Shown: in pieces, positions 13,056 to 26,129 of the stretch
Layout: every line of letters starts with the position of its first letter
Position numbering within the stretch: the stretch's first letter is position 1
Assembly: GCA_951799425.1 (NCBI GenBank)
Contig: OX637394.1
Location: forward strand, 9,125,501 to 9,189,500
Source: Ilex aquifolium
Taxonomy: Eukaryota > Streptophyta > Magnoliopsida > Aquifoliales > Aquifoliaceae
DNA length: 64,000 nt
Reading direction: 5' to 3'
Notes under the pieces: model-generated
Told to the model about the DNA's origin: nothing
Databases searched by the model: none
The model's input: the letters and a program-made list of their open reading frames with translations, nothing else
Translations under genes and position numbers: made by a program

Positions 13056-15066
13056 ATGAAATTGTATACTAATTTGTAGTTTCATTGAATCCTGTGTATT
13101 TTAAATTTTATCATAATAAATTTATAGTGGTCATTTTTGTCGACTCATTCATATGAGGTCTACTAGCAGAAATTATGAAATCCAATTTGTCTGTTAAGCT
13201 GGCAAGAGTCACAACTCAATAACACCTTGTTCCAACAACTGAAAAGACCCATGTTTGCATGCGTTGAATAATGGCCTTCCAGGTTGTGTGGTAATTAGAA
13301 ACTATTTACTTCCTAAAAGAAAATTAGAAATAGTCAAATGGTGAAGCCTACTTCTAGCATAAAACAGCAACTTGGCATGTAAACTTTTTTCTTTGGCGTA
13401 CTCTTACTCTTCAATGTCTGCGAAGCTCAGGGGTTGAAGTTAATTTTGGATGGTGGTATATCATTTGAACAGCTAATTAGCTAAAGCATAGGTGTTGACT
13501 TCTTGTTCGTGGTAAAAACAAATGTAGTACAGATTACACCAAATAAAGAGACGTAATCTATGCAGAGACTGTACAGTAAAGTCTGCAAATCCACACTTGG
13601 GGGTTCTGAGCAGCTGGCCCCTATGTTTCCACATATTTTACATCTTGGCTAATTCAAACCAAAGACAATGGCTATTGGTGCTGCCCTTCTCATGAGGCTA
13701 GTAACTAGTTTCTTGTGGCATGCTCGAGAAACATGCCCGTTCTGCAAGTGTGGGATTAGATGAGAGGGCAAAGGACATGAACACATTCTGGTATAAACTC
13801 TCTCCTGCTGAATTTTGTATGTATTGTTTAATCAAATAGGAACATGATTTCTTAGTGAGATTCTTTTATTCATTGCTTTAGCTAGGAATCATATTAACCT
13901 TTGTTTTAAAACATGTCAGGAGTCATTTAGAAAGTGCTGTGCATGTCATCATTGAAAATTCTGCTGCCATTTGTTGGTTAAAGGCTCCTGGAATTCAAAA
14001 TGTAAATATCCCATCTTTGTTCAAATCAAACACCCTAACCGAGATTTTTCTACCTTATACAAATAAGTCTGACCTCCATCACTTTACGAAGAAATATAGT
14101 GGTCATCTTACCTACTTGTGAGACAAAACAAGTGCATTCACCAATTCAAGGCTTTGTTGGTGGGCGATGATTTCCAACTGGGTTTGGTCCAGATGGCTTT
14201 TTCCGATTCTTCTGCTCTTTTACCTGCTTGACATTGTTATTAATTTGGTTACATGTGGGTTCACATTTATAAGCCAGTTCCATGAATCAAAAGATGATAG
14301 GCAAAAGTTATCGACCAAAAAAGGAAAGATCTACAGTTTGCACTTACCCAGGGTGTTAGGATACGTCCAGTGGTCGACCTTGAGCTGTATTGTGCAGGCT
14401 TGAGCTTGAAATCAACTACAGATGCAAAATGAGAAGGTAAGCTCCATTTGAAACTCATATTTTTCAAAAATCAAAGAGTGTCATTTTACAAGTTTCTCTC
14501 CTTTTGGCTTCAACAGAAAAAAATGGTGTTATACATAGTACAAAATTGTGTAATTATAATCATTAAGGAATTGTGTAACTAATAAGGATATAGAGAGTAG
14601 CTTGCCTGATTCCATAGCTTGAACCTTGGAAGCAATGGTGTAATGGTGTTGAGATGTGGCTAGCAGGAGCCATAGTATGAGAAAATGGACTAGAGTCTTT
14701 GTTCTCATCTTTAATCTTGAGCTGGTTCAAAGTGAAAGTGGGTATAGAGAATGTCGAGAGAGGTGGGTGGATCATCTCAAGTACAAAGGAAATTTTTTAA
14801 CTTGCATATGTTTAGTAATCATAACCAAACTTGAAAAAACATGGAATGTTTGTTGTAAGTGCCTGGGATCCTATGCCCATTATATGGTGAGGTGAGAAGA
14901 TCAGGATTCTGGGTTGACTTCTTCCCTAGTTATCATTGTGTCCATATGATAAATTGCAAGTCTTGCATTATTTCCTTGTGAGTGCTTGAAGCATGCCGGG
15001 ACCCGCCAATGCATATTGAATCCGTGAGTTGTTTACATTGTAAATTGTCAGCATTGCAAAAAGAAG
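13056..15066. other. Intergenic stretch, no supported gene
   Basis: Downstream of the ALB3 pseudogene. Only open frames under 80 codons, none with a recognisable domain. It may include the former 3' UTR. I see no convincing exon, tRNA or TE termini. Confidence 0.6.
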
Positions 15067-15559
15067 GCCTGTTTGGTTTGCGTCTAAAAAATCAGTATCC
15101 GAAAATTATTTTTATGAAGAGTTTTAGAAAATTATTTTTAGTGTTTTTTGTGTCGTAGAACTTGTTTGGTTATATAATTCTAAAAACAGTTCTACGGAAT
15201 AGAAAATATTAAAACTTGTTTAGATAGTAATCCAAAAAACAATAAAAATAGAAATGTGGTGGTATGATGGACGTGATGGTGGTGATGAAAGTGTGGTGGT
15301 GGTGTTGGTGGAAGGGTAATGAAAGTGTGGGAGTGGGAGTGTGGTGGTAATGGTGGTGGTGGTCGAAGTGTGGACATCGTCGTCGTCGTGGTGTTGGTGG
15401 TGGTAATAGTAGTGGTGGTGTTTTCTAAATTTTAAAAAAGTTATTTTAAAAAACACACAAAAAACAAAAATCAAAAACTAAAAACAACTAGTCAAACAAT
15501 TCTTCTAAAAACTGTTTTCGAAAACAAAAAGTAGTTTTTGAGGTATAAACCAAACATGC
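15067..15559. mobile_element. Non-autonomous TIR element with GTG-rich core
   Basis: About 493 bp. The ends are GCCTGTTTGGTTT and, in reverse complement, GCATGTTTGGTTT (12/13). Sub-terminal regions rich in AAAAC/TTTTAG are loosely complementary. The centre (about 15253-15420) is another GTG-triplet block. No clear target duplication was found, so the superfamily is unassigned. Confidence 0.55.
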
Positions 15560-17123
15560 ATTAAACTTTCATACTTTTTTTGTGTAGTCATCCCCCCTAT
15601 GTCCTTTCGTCATGGATATTCCCACTTAGCCGAAAAATGGTGGATAAGAAAGCAGAAAATTGGTCCTACATTTTGGTTTAGCTTTATGCTGTAGCAGTCA
15701 GAGAGCATTATTTTCACTTGGAAAATATCTGCATTCTTTTTCATCTTCTACATGTTTATACCATTTAGAAGGTTCTCTGCAGTAGTCCAAACAGTCTCAT
15801 TTACACTACAGGAGTCAATCTTTTATCTTATACAGAATTTCCTTTGGGCATTCTTTGAGTATGCACTTGTTTAAATCCTTTATAATATGCGACTGATGCT
15901 CATGCGTCTCTTCAAACATAGGGAGATGAATTGATTAAGTTTAATGTCGGTTGTCAAACAGAAAAACTCTTGTTTTCTGTACGTTAATGATCAACATTTT
16001 AGGCCATATGGACTACATGAGCACTTGTTTCTGTGCGAAGGCAGAATTATTCTTCTAGATTCATGTCGTGTTTGTGTGCTTTGATGTTTATGTTCTCATT
16101 CATTAATGTCAAGTACTTTCAGATTTCATTCAAGAATTGGCTTACACATCCACACACACACAGATGGCGTATATGGCTACATGCACTAAACAAACTTTAA
16201 TGGTCGGAGTCAAATCTCTATCTACTATTTGGGATGGGACTTGGGCTACCACTGCTATCATATGGGTTGCGGAGATGTCTACGATACCGAAATGCCATTT
16301 ATAATTTTCGTAGGTATTTTTATAATTTTTATGGGTATTTCTATTATTTTTGTGGTACCTTGTAATTGATCCAAGTTAGCACAAAAGTGGTAAAAATAGC
16401 TATAATAAAAGTGATAAAAAAAACCCATTAAAAACACCACAAAATTGTAAAAGTATCCAAAAAAATTATAAATTTTTTTGTTATTAAAATATTCACAAAA
16501 ATAATAAAAATTAGAAGTACATACACGGATTCTTCTCGGTGGGTTGTTGGTGGCATAGTTGTATTTCCTTTTGTGAGAATTATGCAAAAGAAGAGGTCAT
16601 GGACTGGATTATCATACAATATGCCAATTGGCCCAAGGCCAGCCCCTTAATCAAAAAACTGACCTATTTAAAATCCATATAACAGGGTCCGAGAGACGGC
16701 CCATGGGTGAAGCCCCATTCATAGAGACTAGGGAGAGAAAAAGGCTAAAGCGTTTCTTTAGGTTAAACCTCGTCCAAGCCCCATTGACTAAAGAAGCTTT
16801 ATATAGGGCCCCTTCACGGCCTTCGTCCAATCTCTTTGAGGGGATGAGATAAAATTAGAGATAATTGGATGTAAGTATTTTTTTTAAAATTTATTTGGTT
16901 TAAAGTATTATCTCTAAACTTATTCTCTTTTAAGTCATCTTTTTCATCAAATAGTTGTCAATAAGTACACATTTTCAAATTTTTTTTAAAATGTATTTCA
17001 TAATTACCTCTACCATAAATAGTGCATACCTAATTGATAATTTTTATATTTCCAATATCTAAATATTAGAATGTGATACTTTCAAGATTCCTTTTGATAT
17101 TTGTGTATCATTTGAATTTTAAA

Positions 17124-17165
<42 letters not shown>

Positions 17166-17176
17166 TACACATATAT
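15560..17176. other. AT-rich intergenic DNA, no supported gene
   Basis: No supported coding exon. Around 16290-16520 there are imperfectly complementary AT-rich stretches (GGTATTTTTATAATTT-like and AAATTATAAA-like), possibly a decayed foldback element. A (TA)n microsatellite sits at about 17130-17155, followed by short CA repeats. Confidence 0.5.
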
Positions 17177-17350
17177 AATAACATCAAACAGTAACACGTT
17201 CAACAAAGAAATAGTAACATCAAACAGTAACATACTCAATAAAAAATTTAATTAAAAATTTAATATTTTGATGTTATTATTTTTTTGTTGAGCATATTAT
17301 TATTAGATATTATTATTTTTTTGTTGAACGTGTTACTGTTTGATGTTATT
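17177..17350. repeat. Perfect 31-bp inverted repeat (foldback element)
   Basis: Left arm 17177-17207 and right arm 17320-17350 are exact reverse complements (core AACAGTAACACGTTCAAC). The spacer is about 112 bp, AT-rich, with further partial copies of the motif. The core resembles the tandem motif at 26.1-26.5 kb. Confidence 0.85.
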
Positions 17351-17811
17351 ATTTTTTTGTTAAATGTGTGATGTTACTAATTTTTTTTTTGTTTAGTGGT
17401 GGGGATTAGTGGAGTTAAGGAAAAAACAAAAAAAAATAAAAAATCAGGTGCCATGTTGATGGGGTTTTTACTTTAAAATTTGTTCTTTGAAACTCAGAAA
17501 GGCGATTACGTGACGCCGTCTCTTTGTTCCATCATCAATCGTATGAATCACAGGCGGAGGGAGGCAGGGCCAGGGTCGGCACGTGCCCCCCCTCAATTTA
17601 TTTATTTTTTATTAGTGAGGTATATGTATTATATATTTATACATATATATTATGTGTGCCCCTCATTTATATTAGGCCCACATTATTTACCCAAAATAAT
17701 TAAAAAATTAATTCCATTTAAAACAAAAAAAAATTGACCTCACTATTATCTACCCAAACTTATTAAAAAATCAAATATTTGACCTATTACAATTCACCCA
17801 AACCTATTAAA

Positions 17812-17881
17812 AAAACAAAATTTTTAGCCCAACATTAAAAACAAAATTTTTGGCCCAACATTAAAAACAAAATTTTTGGCC
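17812..17881. repeat. 26-bp tandem repeat, about 2.6 copies
   Basis: Units of ACAAAATTTTTGGCCCAACA followed by TTAAAA repeat with one base change between the first and second copy. Neighbouring DNA (17740-17810) carries looser CCCAAACCTATTAAAAAA units. Confidence 0.7.
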
Positions 17882-18334
17882 CACTTGACTAAAATATATC
17901 TTATCTTTTTTTTTTTTTTTTTTCTCTCTGTCTCACTCACTCCTAGTTGCTCACTGCCCAGCCACAAGAAAAAGATAAGAAACAGAGAGAAGCTCAACAC
18001 GCAAGAAGTTCTAGTCTTTTTTTTTTTTATGTTAAATGGATTTCATATATCAAATATAATATAATAAATATAAATATGTTATATAATGTGATTGGTTAGA
18101 CGGAAAAAAATTATAATGCATAATTAAAGTGCCCATCTTGAACAAAATTCTTGACTCCGTATGCCGTAGGAGATTTGTTTCCCCCCCTTCTCTCTCTGCC
18201 CATGCAAGTCCATAGAGGGGCTGCATTTAGAACTTTCTGCCACATCTCATCCATAAGTACACAATATCGGCTTATATAAAGCCCAATTCGGCGGTGGCCT
18301 TTGATTTCTCTCTCCCCCATCCCATTTTCCTAGC

Positions 18335-18337
<3 letters not shown>

Positions 18338-18364
<27 letters not shown>
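18338..18364 (+). repeat. (CT)n microsatellite in the UBC7 leader
   Basis: Uninterrupted CT run just upstream of the UBC7 start codon. CT/GA runs are common in plant 5' UTRs, and its position fits the leader of this gene. Confidence 0.8.
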
Positions 18365-18365
<1 letters not shown>

Positions 18366-18371
18366 GCTCTC

Positions 18372-21300
18372 ATGGGCACACAGTCACAGGCCAGCCTCCT
18401 CCTTCAGAAACAACTCAGAGGTACCCTATGTAATCCTTGGTTTGTATATCAGTCTATTGAATGATCCACAGAGCTCAAAACCTATTTTGTTTGTAATCTG
18501 ACATTTTTTCTTTTGCTATGCAGATCTTTGCAAAAATCCGGTTGATGGGTTCTCTGCCGGTTTGGTTGACGAGAGCAATATATTTGAATGGAGCGTCACA
18601 GTTATTGGACCTCCCGACACTCTTTAGTAAGCTTTACCTTTCAATATTACCTCAAAGCTTTACCTTTCAGTAAGCAATATAATTATGCATGTCCTGTCAT
18701 AATCACTTAACTGGGTATTCCTTCAGGTATCCCTCCTTCTTGTTGGTTTGTTGAATTTGTGATGTGGGTTACTAATATTATTTAGAGTATATCAAGTAAT
18801 TGTCATCAGTTTTTGGGATCGAATGGTGAATTCTAAACCTATGATCTCCTTTGGTGCGAGATATGCTCGTTAGATGCAGTTTATGATTGCAGGGGTTTAT
18901 TCTAGCCTCTAGGTTAGTCAGGGTTATATGCATTGCCAGTGTACTTAACAACTCTTTGATTTCTAGTTGTAATTAGATTTTTAATGTCTTATATTTGTGG
19001 GGAATTTTGTATTGGAGATATGGGGAATTGGTTGAATTTGTTCCCTCTCCTCTCTGATTCATATAGAAGAATGCCACTCGAATTGTGTTCAGTTATCGCT
19101 TGAGTTAGTGAATCATTTTCTTATTTGTTTTGTTTTATTGAGAATTGTCAATTTGTAGTGAGGGGGGATATTTCATTGCCATCATGAGCTTTCCCCCAAA
19201 TTACCCAAACAGCCCACCAGCTGTGAAGTTTACATCAGAGTTGTGGCATCCGAATGGTTGGTTGCTTTCTGAAAAGTTTATCTGTTTGCCTTTATTATGT
19301 CACTGATGCACTTCTTGAAATGGATTCTGGTTGCTGTATGAGTTACAGTTTATCCTGATGGGAAGGTTTGCATATCGATACTTCATCCTCCTGGAGATGA
19401 TCCAAACGGCTATGAGCTTGCAAGTGAGCGTTGGTCACCTGTCCATACAGTATGTTGTAGACATGACAATATTTTGTTCTATTTCCTCCACGCCCTCCAT
19501 AATCTAACCCGCATGCCCCCATATACACCAATTAGTCATGGAAACGCCATGGTCTTTGTGTTTTGGTTTAATTGTTGAGCTTAAACTGTGATTTTTGATT
19601 ACCTGCCAAACAGTAAAAAAAGGTGGTTAGAGGGAAGAAAAACAATATAACTAGGGAATAATATCAGAAATAAATCCTGATGGTTCTCTTATATTATATG
19701 TATTTATCACTTTGGTAGGATTATTAAAAAAACATCAATTGCAGGATTGTCGTAGTGGGTTGCAAACCCAAATTATTCTGACAATGGCTAATTGAGGACT
19801 TGAAGTTAGGTCCATGGAATTATGTTTGAGCCTGAAATTGTGGAAATTCATTTGGTAACTATGTGAGTCTCTTGTGCATGAGTCCACAATTTCTCCACAA
19901 AGTTTCTTTGACCACTCAACTAACATGCTGAAACTACTAATACCCCCCCCCAACAACATATACATGCAGAGGGAGGGAGATGGATCATTGTGCTTTTGTA
20001 CTTCTTTATTTTGTTATTCATATGATGATCATAGAAATGATTTTATGACAGGTTGAAAGTATAGTCTTGAGCATCATATCGATGCTTTCTAGTCCAAATG
20101 ATGAGTCTCCAGCGAACATAGAAGCTGCAGTAAGTGACAACTAAGTGTACTGATTGCAGTTTCCCTACAGCTTTAACAGTCAAGGTCCTTTGATAGTTTG
20201 ATGTTCATGTTACACGTTAGAATGTTTAAAATGTTTTTGATTTCTGCATCATGTTAGTTGACTGAAGTAGTAGTTGGTACATAGAAAATCTAATTGATGC
20301 ATGCGAAATATGTATGTATGTGTTTATTTATGTCTGCATCTGTTTACCATTAGTTGATCTTGAGTGGTATCTACTTACCATTACAAAAGGGAAATTGTTT
20401 TCTGGTTCTTTATTTATGAATAACTGTGCATGCTATGCCCTTCAATGTAGTTAATTGTCCTTAGGTGAATTGCAACACATGTTGTTCAGCTTTAAGACCA
20501 TTTCTAAATAAATTTGGAAAAAAAATGTTTAACAAGCATTATGATCAAGGGGCTGATGTTAGGTTAAATAGCCTGTAGACTCTACCTTGATAGTCCAAGT
20601 TTTCATATAATCTTTTCCCAAGGCTGATATTTGGCTGGGTTGCCAATACAGGAAAGATGGTCAGCTGCTTTCTAGATGTTGAAATGTTTGTTGCCTGCTT
20701 ATTTGTCATGGGTTGTAAGGAGAAATCTGGTTACCCCTAAAATCTTTCCTGAGTTGGAAGTTGGTGGAGATCTTTTTTATTTAATAGATGAGTGGTAAGG
20801 ATTGTGGGTCGTATTTGCTGCACTTTTAGGACATGGAAGATTGACCCTGAGGAGGAAGAATCAGTTGGGTGATTAAATTTTTTGGAATCTATTATTTAAG
20901 ATATTTTTATATAAATTCTAGGCTTACCAATCAAAAAGATGTAAAACATGGTTTATGATTGAAACACACAATCTGAGAAGAGATAGGTACACCGATTGCT
21001 GCTATCTCTTTCAAGATTGAATTGGTCACACATGAAATCAGTCTATTTTCCAGGTTAGCGACTGGTTTAAATCAAGATGGCTGTTTTCCTGTGTATTTTG
21101 AATATTTATTCCAGAAGTTGGGAATAGCAGGCTAAATCTGCTTGACAACTGAGGTAGAGTAGGCATGCCATCTAATAGTGGTTGAAGGGGTTAGGGATTT
21201 GATCTCTACCAGTTCTATGAAGAAAGGTTGAGAGGTGCAAACTAAGCATCTTGGTCAAGTGGTTCCGTTGATCAGTAATCTCTCATGAGTACTGGTAATT

Positions 21301-22731
21301 TTCACGTGAACTGTTAAATGATAATTTAGTTGGCTGGTATAAAATAATTTTGACGTGTTCATCCATTCTTTAACATAACTAGCCATTGATTTGTAGACGT
21401 GTATCTTCGTTTCTTATCCAACGACCAACATGACTCCCATTACTTGCTGGATTGTAATTTTCCTGGCATATGGTTCATTGTGGTGCTTGCTGACTGAGAT
21501 TTGATGGTTTCATTCGAACCTAAATATTTTTTTTCATCGGAACACAAAGATCATTCTTAGATGCTAATTCTCATGTAATTTTCCCATAATGCTTTGTTGT
21601 ATTCCTCTGTTAAAAAGGTTTAGGATCCCTTCCACGTTCAGTGCACTGTGCCTTTGCTAGGATTGTTTTCCGTTTATATTTATCATGCTCTACCTGACTG
21701 TGCAAACTTGGCAGATCAGGTGTTGCTGGATGTTCTCTCTCTTTATGCATTCAATTGAGTGGGAAAAAAATAACAGAAAAGGGAAAAGTGCTCTTCATTT
21801 GACAGTACATAGAGTGGGTCATTACTTTGCGAGTCATTTTGGACTCGACGGTTTTGGTTGTTTGGTTTACATTATTTTATCTTATGAGGTGGAGTTGTAT
21901 TTAAGTAGAGAAGTAGATTTTATGTATTATAGGGCACGTGCAAAGTATTATTTACTTTTGCCACCTTGTGTTGAAGTGATACAACTTTTTTTTTTGGATC
22001 ATGGAAGTGATACAACTTTGTATGATGTAGGTGTCCCATCTTCCTTATCCTTAGAGTTTATCCTGAGAGTGGTTTGCAATCAGAAGAGTGGTAGAAGTTG
22101 GGAGCCCATGTATGCCAATGATAAAACTTCTGTTGTAGAAGTAACTTGCGAGTTGCAACAGGAGGGAATTTTGGATCTTGGGAGGCCTTACAAGATAATT
22201 AAATTTGCAGCATGAAGTGAATACCACATGTGATAAGAGTGACTTTAGTCAAAGGTCAAAGTGGACTATGGGGTCCTCGTTAGAGCATCTAACCCAAAAC
22301 CAATTGACAATGGGTAGAGCGACTCCTGAAGTATGTAAACTAACTTGGTGGTTCTAATTATTCGATGTAGGTTATAAGCTCTCTTAACAGTCCTCACTCC
22401 CGGTCCAGTTCCACGAAGAGTATTTTGCTGCCACTGAGTTTTTTTTTTTTACTCACCGACATGCAAAAGAGTAGATAATTCTGTATGCTTTTTTCTACCA
22501 TCTTTGTTTTAACTTCTTTTTAATGTGTGCTATTAATGTTGCATGAAATCGTGCACAAGAAATTCTATAAGGTCTGTTAAAGTTCAGTGTTTTGACATTA
22601 GCTGTTCTGGGTGTTGTTCTGAATAATTTTGGTGCCTGGTAATGTAATTGCAGAAGGAATGGAGAGAGAGGAGGGATGTATTCAAGAAAAAGGTTAGCCG
22701 ATGTGTGAGGAGGTCACAAGAAATGTTGTGA
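18372..22731 (+). CDS. UBC7: Ubiquitin-conjugating enzyme E2, UBC7/UBE2G type
   Basis: E2 enzyme that carries ubiquitin as a thioester and passes it to substrates with an E3; the UBC7/UBE2G class serves ER-associated degradation in other eukaryotes. Exons 18372-18420, 18524-18626, 19159-19256, 19349-19449, 20052-20129 and 22654-22731 total 507 nt (168 aa), with GT-AG introns and intact frame. HPN motif at residues 81-83, catalytic Cys91 in KVCISIL, then [11 protein letters not shown], the acidic loop insertion typical of this class. C-terminus ends KSQEMF-like (RRSQEML). Family members are about 165-170 aa, so it is full length. Arabidopsis has three close paralogues (UBC7, 13, 14), which I cannot separate here. 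Intron 5 is 2.5 kb. The start is the ATG giving [15 protein letters not shown]. Confidence 0.95.
21685..22215 (+). other. Unexplained 176-codon open frame inside UBC7 intron 5
   Basis: ATG-to-stop frame wholly within the intron, on the same strand. The product would be hydrophobic and aromatic-rich with no family I recognise. In AT-rich intron DNA 176 codons is longer than usual, but it has no splice context or similarity to support it. Chance or a decayed insertion is most likely. Confidence 0.15.
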
Positions 22732-23255
22732 TACCAGCCAGTGCTTCTCGTCTGCTCTCTGGTTGGTACCAGAAAGTTTCTGGTTCGTGTTGGCGAATGG
22801 GTTCATTGGTTATTATGCTGATCTATCCATGTAGAATCCCCTGTTGAAGAACCAACACTTTTTTATCTATTTGTTTACTTCTTTTCAATGTGATGGCATA
22901 AAACAGAATGTTTTTTTTTTTTAATTTTTTTCCGGTCTTTAGATGAAATGTGCTCTTGTTGGGTGTATGATGGTATTCATCAGATTGAAAATTCTTCCTT
23001 TCCTCTCTCTCTCTCTCTCTTTCCATGGATTTTCATTTTCTTTCCCTTTTCGAGGTTCCTGTTTTGGCAGAAAGTAATTAATCTGCTAATCAGGGATATT
23101 TCTGTCAAACAAAAATTAAAGGAAGTAATAAGAAGCTAACAGAAAAACAGATTCCCTAACTATAGTAACACTCTTCCACTTCTCTCTCTCTCTCTCTCTC
23201 TCTCTCCAAATTCCAAAACCTTTTCGTTCTGTAGAGCAAAGAGTCAAAACACTCC
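22732..23255. other. Spacer between UBC7 and the FAS1 gene
   Basis: Holds the UBC7 3' UTR and the FAS1 promoter/leader. CT microsatellites lie at about 22999-23020 and 23180-23206. The second is within 80 bp of the FAS1 start codon and probably in its leader. Confidence 0.6.
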
Positions 23256-24392
23256 ATGGCCACATGTCTGAAACTCCTCATCATCTTGGCATTTTTCTTC
23301 ATCTCCGCCACAGCCACCACCACTACTACCACCGCCCCAACCCCATCTCATGACCTCACATACCCTCATTATCTTATCGCCTCCATCCTCTCATCTCTGG
23401 GCTTTCAAGAACTCTCCACCGCCACCAACACGTCTCTCACCACCACCTCTCCCACCACCATCTTCGCACTGACTGATTCCTCCCTTTTCACCTGCATTTC
23501 TTGCTCTGTCCATATCCTCCTCCAGGAACACTCCGTCTCAGGCCTCTACCCCCTCAACTTCCTCCTCTCATTGCCATTCGGCACAAAGATCGAAACCCTA
23601 GCCCCAAATCGCTGCCTCACGATCACCTCCACCACTGCTACCTCCTCCACCGCCAACAAAGTCTTCATCAACGGCGCAGAAATTTCTCATCCAGACCTCT
23701 TCAACAATGGCCACATCCTCATCCATGGCCTCCAAGGTTTCGTCTCTCACCTCTCTCCACTTTCTTGCAACGTTGAGCGAATGACTTCGCTCTCATTCCC
23801 ACAACAACCCCCCACTCCAGCCTTCTCTATCATGCGCATCATGCTAAAAGACGCCATGCTTAGACTACGCATCAGTGGATACACTGTAGTCTCTCTCGCA
23901 CTAAGAGACAAGTACAACGAGCTCGTAAACCTCCGGGTTATGACGGTCTTCGCTCTCGACGATGCGTCGATATTCACCGGAGGACACTCGTACGTGTCGA
24001 ATTTGCGGTTCCACATTGTGCCGAACAAACTGTTGAGGGCTTCTGATTTGGTGGATTTGCCTGCGGAGACGGTTTTACCGACGGCGGAAAGCGGAGAGAA
24101 CTTGGTGGTTACCACCGCCGGTGGTGGAGGTCCATTGGCTCCAATGAGGATCAACTACGTGAAGATCAAGAATCTTGATGTCGTGTATAACAATGGGATT
24201 GTGGTTCATCGACTCTCGACCCCGTTCCCGCACGTTCATCATCAGACGGGTAAGGATGATTTTGGAGAAATCGAACGGACAGCATCTGAATTTGCGCGGG
24301 ATGCTTCGGTAGGGGTCTGTACCTGTGGGATTGTTGCCCCAGCTTCGAGGATTGGATCAACGGTGGTGATGGAAAATCAGCATGCTCTGTGA
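23256..24392 (+). CDS. Fasciclin-like (FAS1) arabinogalactan-type protein
   Basis: Single-exon 378-aa secreted protein. Residues 1-20 form a signal peptide (KLLIILAFFFISATA), followed by a Thr/Pro-rich stretch (TTTTTAPTPS) that could be an arabinogalactan glycomodule. Two FAS1 domains follow, about 37-170 and 195-322; the second is clearer, with TVFALDDASIF as the H1 box and an FHIVPNKLL H2-like segment. FAS1 proteins act in cell-wall adhesion. The C-terminus (to MENQHAL) has no hydrophobic tail, so no GPI anchor is evident. Overall it resembles the two-FAS1, non-GPI Arabidopsis FLA19-21 group. The exact orthologue is not certain. Start chosen because it gives the signal peptide. Confidence 0.88.
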   Translation: MATCLKLLIILAFFFISATATTTTTTAPTPSHDLTYPHYLIASILSSLGFQELSTATNTSLTTTSPTTIFALTDSSLFTCISCSVHILLQEHSVSGLYPLNFLLSLPFGTKIETLAPNRCLTITSTTATSSTANKVFINGAEISHPDLFNNGHILIHGLQGFVSHLSPLSCNVERMTSLSFPQQPPTPAFSIMRIMLKDAMLRLRISGYTVVSLALRDKYNELVNLRVMTVFALDDASIFTGGHSYVSNLRFHIVPNKLLRASDLVDLPAETVLPTAESGENLVVTTAGGGGPLAPMRINYVKIKNLDVVYNNGIVVHRLSTPFPHVHHQTGKDDFGEIERTASEFARDASVGVCTCGIVAPASRIGSTVVMENQHAL

Positions 24393-25703
24393 GATCTGTC
24401 CCAATCACGCGGTTTTCTGCATACAGAGTACTGGATATTGTAATAGGAGTGGGATGTAGGATAGCCAAGCTCCTATATACTTACGCTTCCGCTCTGTACT
24501 GAGTAGTACATGTGCTTGTACACATCTAATCTTTCATGTGCCCTTTTTTTAATTCTGATTGTGGATTGCTAAGAGGTATAAAGATTACTTAGCCCGAAAA
24601 AATAGAGTTATAAGACTGCCTTCTGATCTTCCGAGAGTAATGTTATTGAAATTTAAATAATTAATTTAATTTTTTAAATTAATAATATGTCAAGTGATAG
24701 AATTCTAATAAAAAAATTCAAGAGTTATAGTAATAATAATTTTATTAGACCATGTCATTGTTAAATTATTAAATCAGTAAATTAAATCTTTTTTTAAATA
24801 TTAATAACATTATTATTCTTTAATTATGTGTCATTTTTTTGGTTTTTTTTTTAATTTTTTATTGGAGGAAAAATTTAGTTAAAGTTTTTCTTGCAATTAA
24901 TGTTTTGGTGACTCATTGGGTGGTTTTTATTCTCTTATTCAAACCCAAAAAGAAAATTTATTTGTTTGGAAGTCAAATTCTTGTGCAGAAGAGTAATTGC
25001 TTTAATTAATTAGACTGCTGGGGTTTGCAATTTGATCAATTTGTACCATTTTTTTAAATATTTTTTTCTTTTTCTGTTGGTTCATAACCGAAATTAATCA
25101 TCCTAACTATGTACGACTACTATCTGAATTTAGAATTATAGAGAAAAACACTGGACATTTAATCAACCATAAAGTGAATTGGAGGTGATATTTGATTTTT
25201 TAAAAATTAAATTCATTAATTTTAAAAAAATTATATTTAAATTGCAGAAGGAGAACAAAATAATAATTAAAAAAAATGTTAAGAATTACCTCAGCTAATC
25301 CAAGCTCCTTCTAGGAGGTAATTTCTATTTGGAGAGTGTTGCACGCATTGACCTCTCAACATGTGCAACAGTCAATCAAGACTCGCATAGTCGGTAGGGA
25401 GTCAAATCTATACCTAAAGTTTAGATACGATTCATCTAGTCAATGGAGGCTCATCCTATTAACCAAACTATGTTGACGTTCAGAAGACTGATCCCAAATG
25501 AATTATCGAGTTTCGAACTCAAGGTGTCTGTTTTTATAGTTGACCTCTATCTCTATTTGAGCTAACTCCATCCCTATCTATACTTGACCTACCTTGGAGT
25601 TGAGAACAAAATAATAAAATTTCAAGAAAAGCAGTAGTCTCAGTGTCAAATGTGGCATAATTTGACAGAGATGAATGAAACACTATTAGATATGAATTTT
25701 TAA
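24393..25703. other. AT-rich intergenic DNA
   Basis: Begins with the FAS1 3' region. The rest is AT-rich. A less AT-rich block at about 25283-25580 looks like a dispersed repeat fragment, but I cannot find its ends. No coding evidence. Confidence 0.5.
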
Positions 25704-25959
25704 GGGAAATTTGGAGGCCGGTCCCTCTATAAGGACTTATTTGGACTTAAGTCCGTAAAAGAAATTTATTTGTTATGAAGTCCGTTTTTTGTCAATTTTA
25801 TCATACTATCCCTTCCCTTTAGAAGTGAAATAAAACTAAAAATTAAAAACTCATAAATCTTAGGAGTTTGACTAACATTAAAATATTTTTTCTCTCATAT
25901 CTATCTATATTCATATATAGGTTAAGAGTTTGACTAACATTAAAATTTTTCCTCTATCC

Positions 25960-25990
<31 letters not shown>

Positions 25991-26129
25991 ATATTAAAAA
26001 TAAAAAATAGTAACATTCAAATATAAAAAAAAGTTATCATTTGAACATAAAAAATAATACATTTAAACACAAAAAAATAGTAACATTTAAACATAAAAAA
26101 AATTGAAACATTCAATATTAATATTTTTA

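Noticed and set aside
23747..24154. 135-codon minus-strand frame
   Set aside because: Shadow of the FAS1 coding sequence on the other strand.
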